Of a stretch of 8,238 nt of DNA, positions 6,089-8,238 are shown in pieces (within the stretch, counting starts at the first letter, position 1; the number at the start of each line of letters is the position of its first letter). Source of the stretch: JAKITW01 sp041598875. Lineage in GTDB: Bacteria > Desulfobacterota > Desulfobulbia > Desulfobulbales > BM004. The notes below the pieces were generated by a model. It had not been told where the DNA came from and ran no database searches. It saw only the letters and a program-made list of their open reading frames with translations. Location of the stretch: positions 1 through 8,238 of the forward strand of contig JBFHXP010000118.1 in the NCBI GenBank assembly GCA_041598875.1, read 5' to 3'. Position numbers and translations under genes: made by a program.

Positions 6089-6997
6089 GTGAAAAAAATT
6101 GGAGTCGCCTCAATATCATGTCGGCTGGCCGGCGGTATCCTTGTTGCCGGCCTCTTGCTGGCAACGGGATGCGGACTCGTCCCGCCGCCTGCCGGGCAAA
6201 GGGCCCATGACCTTGCCACTGTTCACGGCTGGCGGAAGCTGACCCTAGATACCGGCCTCTTTACCCTGACCGGGTTTGTAAAGGGGGAAGGGGGCAATAA
6301 CACTGACCTGCTGGTCGTTTATATCGAGGGGGATGGCCGGGCCTGGCGAAACCGTTTCCAGATCTCCAGTGACCCGACCCCGGTCCATCCTGTTGCCTTT
6401 GAACTGGCGGTTTCCGACCCGGCCTCGATGGTCCTTTACCTGGCCCGGCCCTGTCAGTACGGCAAGGAGCTCGATGGGGATTCGTGCCAGCCGCAATACT
6501 GGGCCCAGGACCGTTTTGCCCCGGAGGTGGTTGCGGCGATGAGTACGGCCATAGATCAGGTCATGGCACGAACCGGCGCCCGGAAACTGGCCCTGGTGGG
6601 GTTTTCCGGCGGCGGTGCGGTTGCCGCCCTTCTCTCCGGGGAGCGGGCCGATGTGGTGAGCCTCTTCACCGTGGCCGCGCCATTGGATCACCGGGCCTGG
6701 ACTGAAGCGCACCGGGTTCTTCCTTTGAGCGGTTCCCTGAACCCGGTTGACCGGAGGGCAATACTGCAACATATTCCCCAGGTCCATTTCGTTGGCGGCC
6801 GGGATCGGATTGTGCCGGAGGAAGTTGTTCAGGGGTATGCCACGCGGATAGGGGACCGCTCCATGATTCGGGTGTTTGTGGAAGAGGATTTCGCCCATGA
6901 CTGCTGCTGGGCGGAATCCTGGCCAGTGCTCCTGGAAAGGGCCCGGGCGGAAATCGCCGGAATGGGTGGCAGAAGGGATTCGGTTCCCCGGAAATAA
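6089..6997 (+). CDS. Alpha/beta-hydrolase fold protein, probable lipoprotein
   Basis: Predicted hydrolase of 302 residues, probably tethered to a membrane by lipid. The N-terminus is basic, then hydrophobic (13-24), then LLATGC with C28 as candidate lipidated cysteine. The -3 residue is Ala rather than Leu, so the lipobox is imperfect. Catalytic triad candidates are S173 in the nucleophile elbow GFSGGG, D239 in VGGRDRIVP and H270 in AHDCCW. YIEGDGRAW (78-86) is a conserved loop near the oxyanion hole, and LARPCQY (118-124) with C133 may give a disulfide. These features match a proteobacterial family of exported alpha/beta hydrolases of unknown substrate; esterase, lipase or peptidase activity is possible. 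The start is GTG (6089); no in-frame ATG keeps the signal peptide, and no Shine-Dalgarno stands at normal distance. The GTG overlaps by GTGA the stop of an 8-codon frame (6066-6092). It follows the barrel gene by 67 bp and precedes the WD40 gene by 19 bp. Confidence 0.85.
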   Translation: MKKIGVASISCRLAGGILVAGLLLATGCGLVPPPAGQRAHDLATVHGWRKLTLDTGLFTLTGFVKGEGGNNTDLLVVYIEGDGRAWRNRFQISSDPTPVHPVAFELAVSDPASMVLYLARPCQYGKELDGDSCQPQYWAQDRFAPEVVAAMSTAIDQVMARTGARKLALVGFSGGGAVAALLSGERADVVSLFTVAAPLDHRAWTEAHRVLPLSGSLNPVDRRAILQHIPQVHFVGGRDRIVPEEVVQGYATRIGDRSMIRVFVEEDFAHDCCWAESWPVLLERARAEIAGMGGRRDSVPRK

Positions 6998-7016
6998 GTA
7001 AGGAAGGAGGGTAGAA

Positions 7017-8238
7017 ATGGCTGATCTCAAGAAAATAGCGTGCCTTTCCCTTGCCGGTTTCCTCTGTCTGCTGCCGGCCAGCGTCGATGCCGCCCGGGGG
7101 CTGCAGCTGCGGACCTCGACCAAGGCCATCAGCCGGGCCATCGGCAAGAACGCCCGCCAACTGGTCAAACCAACCTTTGTTATTAAATCACGCTATGCCA
7201 GCGCCCAGAACAGCGTTGCGGTCAGCCCGGACGGGAGCGTACTTGCCACCGGCGGTGCCAATGGCATGATTCAACTCTGGGATCTTGGCACCGGCCAGCG
7301 CCAGAAGGCGCTGGATGCGGGTGCCGCGGTATCAGCCGCCGGGTTTGCCGAGGCGGAGGAGATGCTGGTTACCGGTCACGAGGATGGCCGGATCATTTTC
7401 TGGGACACGGCCAGTGGCAGGCAGACCCAGGTGATCAATCAACTCCCTGGCCCGGTTGCAGGATTGGCGCTGACCGCGGCCCCGGAAGGCGCGAGTACCG
7501 GGCGCGGTTTTGTCAGGAAGAAAAGCGCCGAATCCCCGCCCGTTTCCGGGCATCAGCCAACAGAACAGTATCTTGTCGCCCCGGGAGAGAACAGCAGCAT
7601 CGTCCTGCTCTCCCTGGTCGATGGCAGCCGGATCAAGGTCTTTGATGGGCATCAGGGCCGGGTCCTGTCCCTGGCCGCAACCCGGTCGGGAACCCTACTT
7701 GCCTCGGGAGACGACAAGGGGACCGTTCTGGTGTGGGATTGGCATGAGGGAACCCGCCGGGTGGTGCTTGACGGTCTGGGCGCTCCGGTACTGGCCCTGG
7801 CCTTGAGCAGTGACGGCAGCCGCCTGGCCGCCGGGCTTGAAAACGGCACCGTGATGGCGTGGTCTTTTCCCGATGGCCGGGAGCTTTTGCGGCTCAAGGC
7901 ACATAAGGACGGGGTTCGCGGGGTGATTTTCTCCCCTGACAACGAAAATGTGGTCTCTGCCGGCGCGGACAATCTGGTCAGGTCCTGGTCGCTTTCCTCG
8001 GGCTCTCTTGTCCTGGAAAGGGAAGGGCACTGGGATCAGGTGAATGGTATTTCCTCTCTTGCCGGTGGCCGGTTCATGGTTACCGCGAGCAGCGACAAGA
8101 CCGTTCGTTTCTGGTCCCATACCGTTCCTGGTTGCCTCCGCATCGATGATCACGACGTGCCCGAAGCTGCCGCGGGCGTGCACCTGCAGCTGGCGCAGCA
8201 CGGTCTGGCCGAAGCGGCCGAAGCCGGCGAGCACCACC
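7017..8238 (+). CDS. Exported WD40-repeat beta-propeller protein (3' end missing, last ~100 bp suspect)
   Basis: Open from ATG 7017 to the window edge (407 codons, no stop), with an excellent AAGGAGG at 7004-7010, 6 nt ahead. Signal peptide: basic start, hydrophobic core 8-20, cleavage likely after A25 (ASVDA). A basic segment (about 30-52) precedes seven WD40 repeats, at about 54-94, 95-135, 136-204, 205-247, 248-288, 289-331 and 332-367. They show the usual SPDG turns, GH-type starts and W-D/W-S ends (IQLWD, IIFWD, VLVWD, VRSWS, VRFWS). Repeat 3 carries an insertion of about 28 residues (155-183) rich in P, S, G and charged residues. Seven repeats close one propeller, a scaffold for protein binding, here outside the cytoplasm. 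No enzyme domain is visible. Its 19-bp distance from the hydrolase gene suggests co-expression. From about residue 370 (8125-8140 on) the sequence changes composition and reads better on the other strand, so the true C-terminus is not in this window. Confidence 0.85.
   Translation, partial: MADLKKIACLSLAGFLCLLPASVDAARGLQLRTSTKAISRAIGKNARQLVKPTFVIKSRYASAQNSVAVSPDGSVLATGGANGMIQLWDLGTGQRQKALDAGAAVSAAGFAEAEEMLVTGHEDGRIIFWDTASGRQTQVINQLPGPVAGLALTAAPEGASTGRGFVRKKSAESPPVSGHQPTEQYLVAPGENSSIVLLSLVDGSRIKVFDGHQGRVLSLAATRSGTLLASGDDKGTVLVWDWHEGTRRVVLDGLGAPVLALALSSDGSRLAAGLENGTVMAWSFPDGRELLRLKAHKDGVRGVIFSPDNENVVSAGADNLVRSWSLSSGSLVLEREGHWDQVNGISSLAGGRFMVTASSDKTVRFWSHTVPGCLRIDDHDVPEAAAGVHLQLAQHGLAEAAEAGEHH
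8136..8238 (-). pseudogene. Fragment of a TrkA-N/RCK-like NAD-binding domain, probably a chimeric tail
   Basis: Read leftwards from 8237, this stretch gives VVLAGFGRFGQTVLRQLQ, a short charged loop, then FGHVVIIDAE. That is a complete first beta-alpha-beta of a Rossmann fold, with the dinucleotide motif GFGRFG and the acidic residue at the end of strand 2 that binds the ribose of NAD. Such segments occur in K+ channel and transporter regulatory domains (TrkA-N, KefB/C-like). All but one of the ~34 codons end in G or C and the stretch is about 72% GC, unlike the neighbours. To the left of about 8135 the same frame becomes antisense of the WD40 gene and has no sense as protein. The family call rests on ~34 residues only; the change in coding strand is clearer than the exact family. 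Confidence 0.6.

Noticed and set aside
6245..7168. 307-residue minus-strand frame antisense to the hydrolase and the WD40 start
   Set aside because: It is low-complexity Pro/Gly/Arg sequence crossing two well-supported genes and their junction.
7695..8237. One continuous 180-residue minus-strand gene with an NAD-binding start
   Set aside because: Only the first ~34 codons look coding. The rest is exact antisense of the WD40 repeats and shows no protein-like pattern.

Overview
This 8.2-kb window (moderate GC, about 55-58% by eye) probably comes from an anaerobic or facultatively respiring Gram-negative bacterium. A deltaproteobacterial (Desulfobacterota-like) source is my best guess. The reasons are a NapH-type polyferredoxin behind an FNR/CRP-type box, a short PutA without the DNA-binding domain typical of the enterobacterial enzyme, and a set of envelope proteins that needs an outer membrane. 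No rRNA, tRNA, CRISPR array, transposase or phage gene was seen. Taxonomy is inferred, not shown.

Layout. At the left edge is the 5' part of a small unrecognised gene on the minus strand (1-185). It diverges from a plus-strand gene for a membrane-bound [4Fe-4S] NapH/NosR-like electron-transfer protein (261-1289). The 75-bp gap between them holds an FNR-like palindrome and an extended -10 box spaced as in a class II FNR promoter, which puts the predicted transcript start on the start codon itself. A short degenerate heptad repeat lies in the convergent gap before putA (1396-4383, minus strand). PutA is a minimalist bifunctional proline dehydrogenase/glutamate-semialdehyde dehydrogenase of 995 residues. 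A 483-bp gap (4384-4866) separates putA from the next, divergent unit. It holds two clear inverted repeats and a good sigma70-type promoter facing right.

The right half is a plus-strand cluster, probably one operon, whose three products all leave the cytoplasm. They are a passenger-less autotransporter-type outer-membrane beta-barrel (4867-6021), a probable lipoprotein of the alpha/beta-hydrolase fold (6089-6997) and a signal-peptide-bearing seven-repeat WD40 propeller (7017 to the right edge). A hydrolase, a barrel and a propeller scaffold made together suggest a cell-envelope function, but nothing in the sequence shows the substrate.

The last ~103 bases (about 8136-8238) do not fit. They are about 72% GC, and on the minus strand they read as a Rossmann NAD-binding segment (TrkA-N/RCK-like, GFGRFG motif) with almost pure G/C third positions. 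The reading turns into antisense of the WD40 gene at about 8125-8140. This is most simply an assembly or read chimera at a contig end, so the last ~35 codons of the WD40 reading frame should not be trusted.
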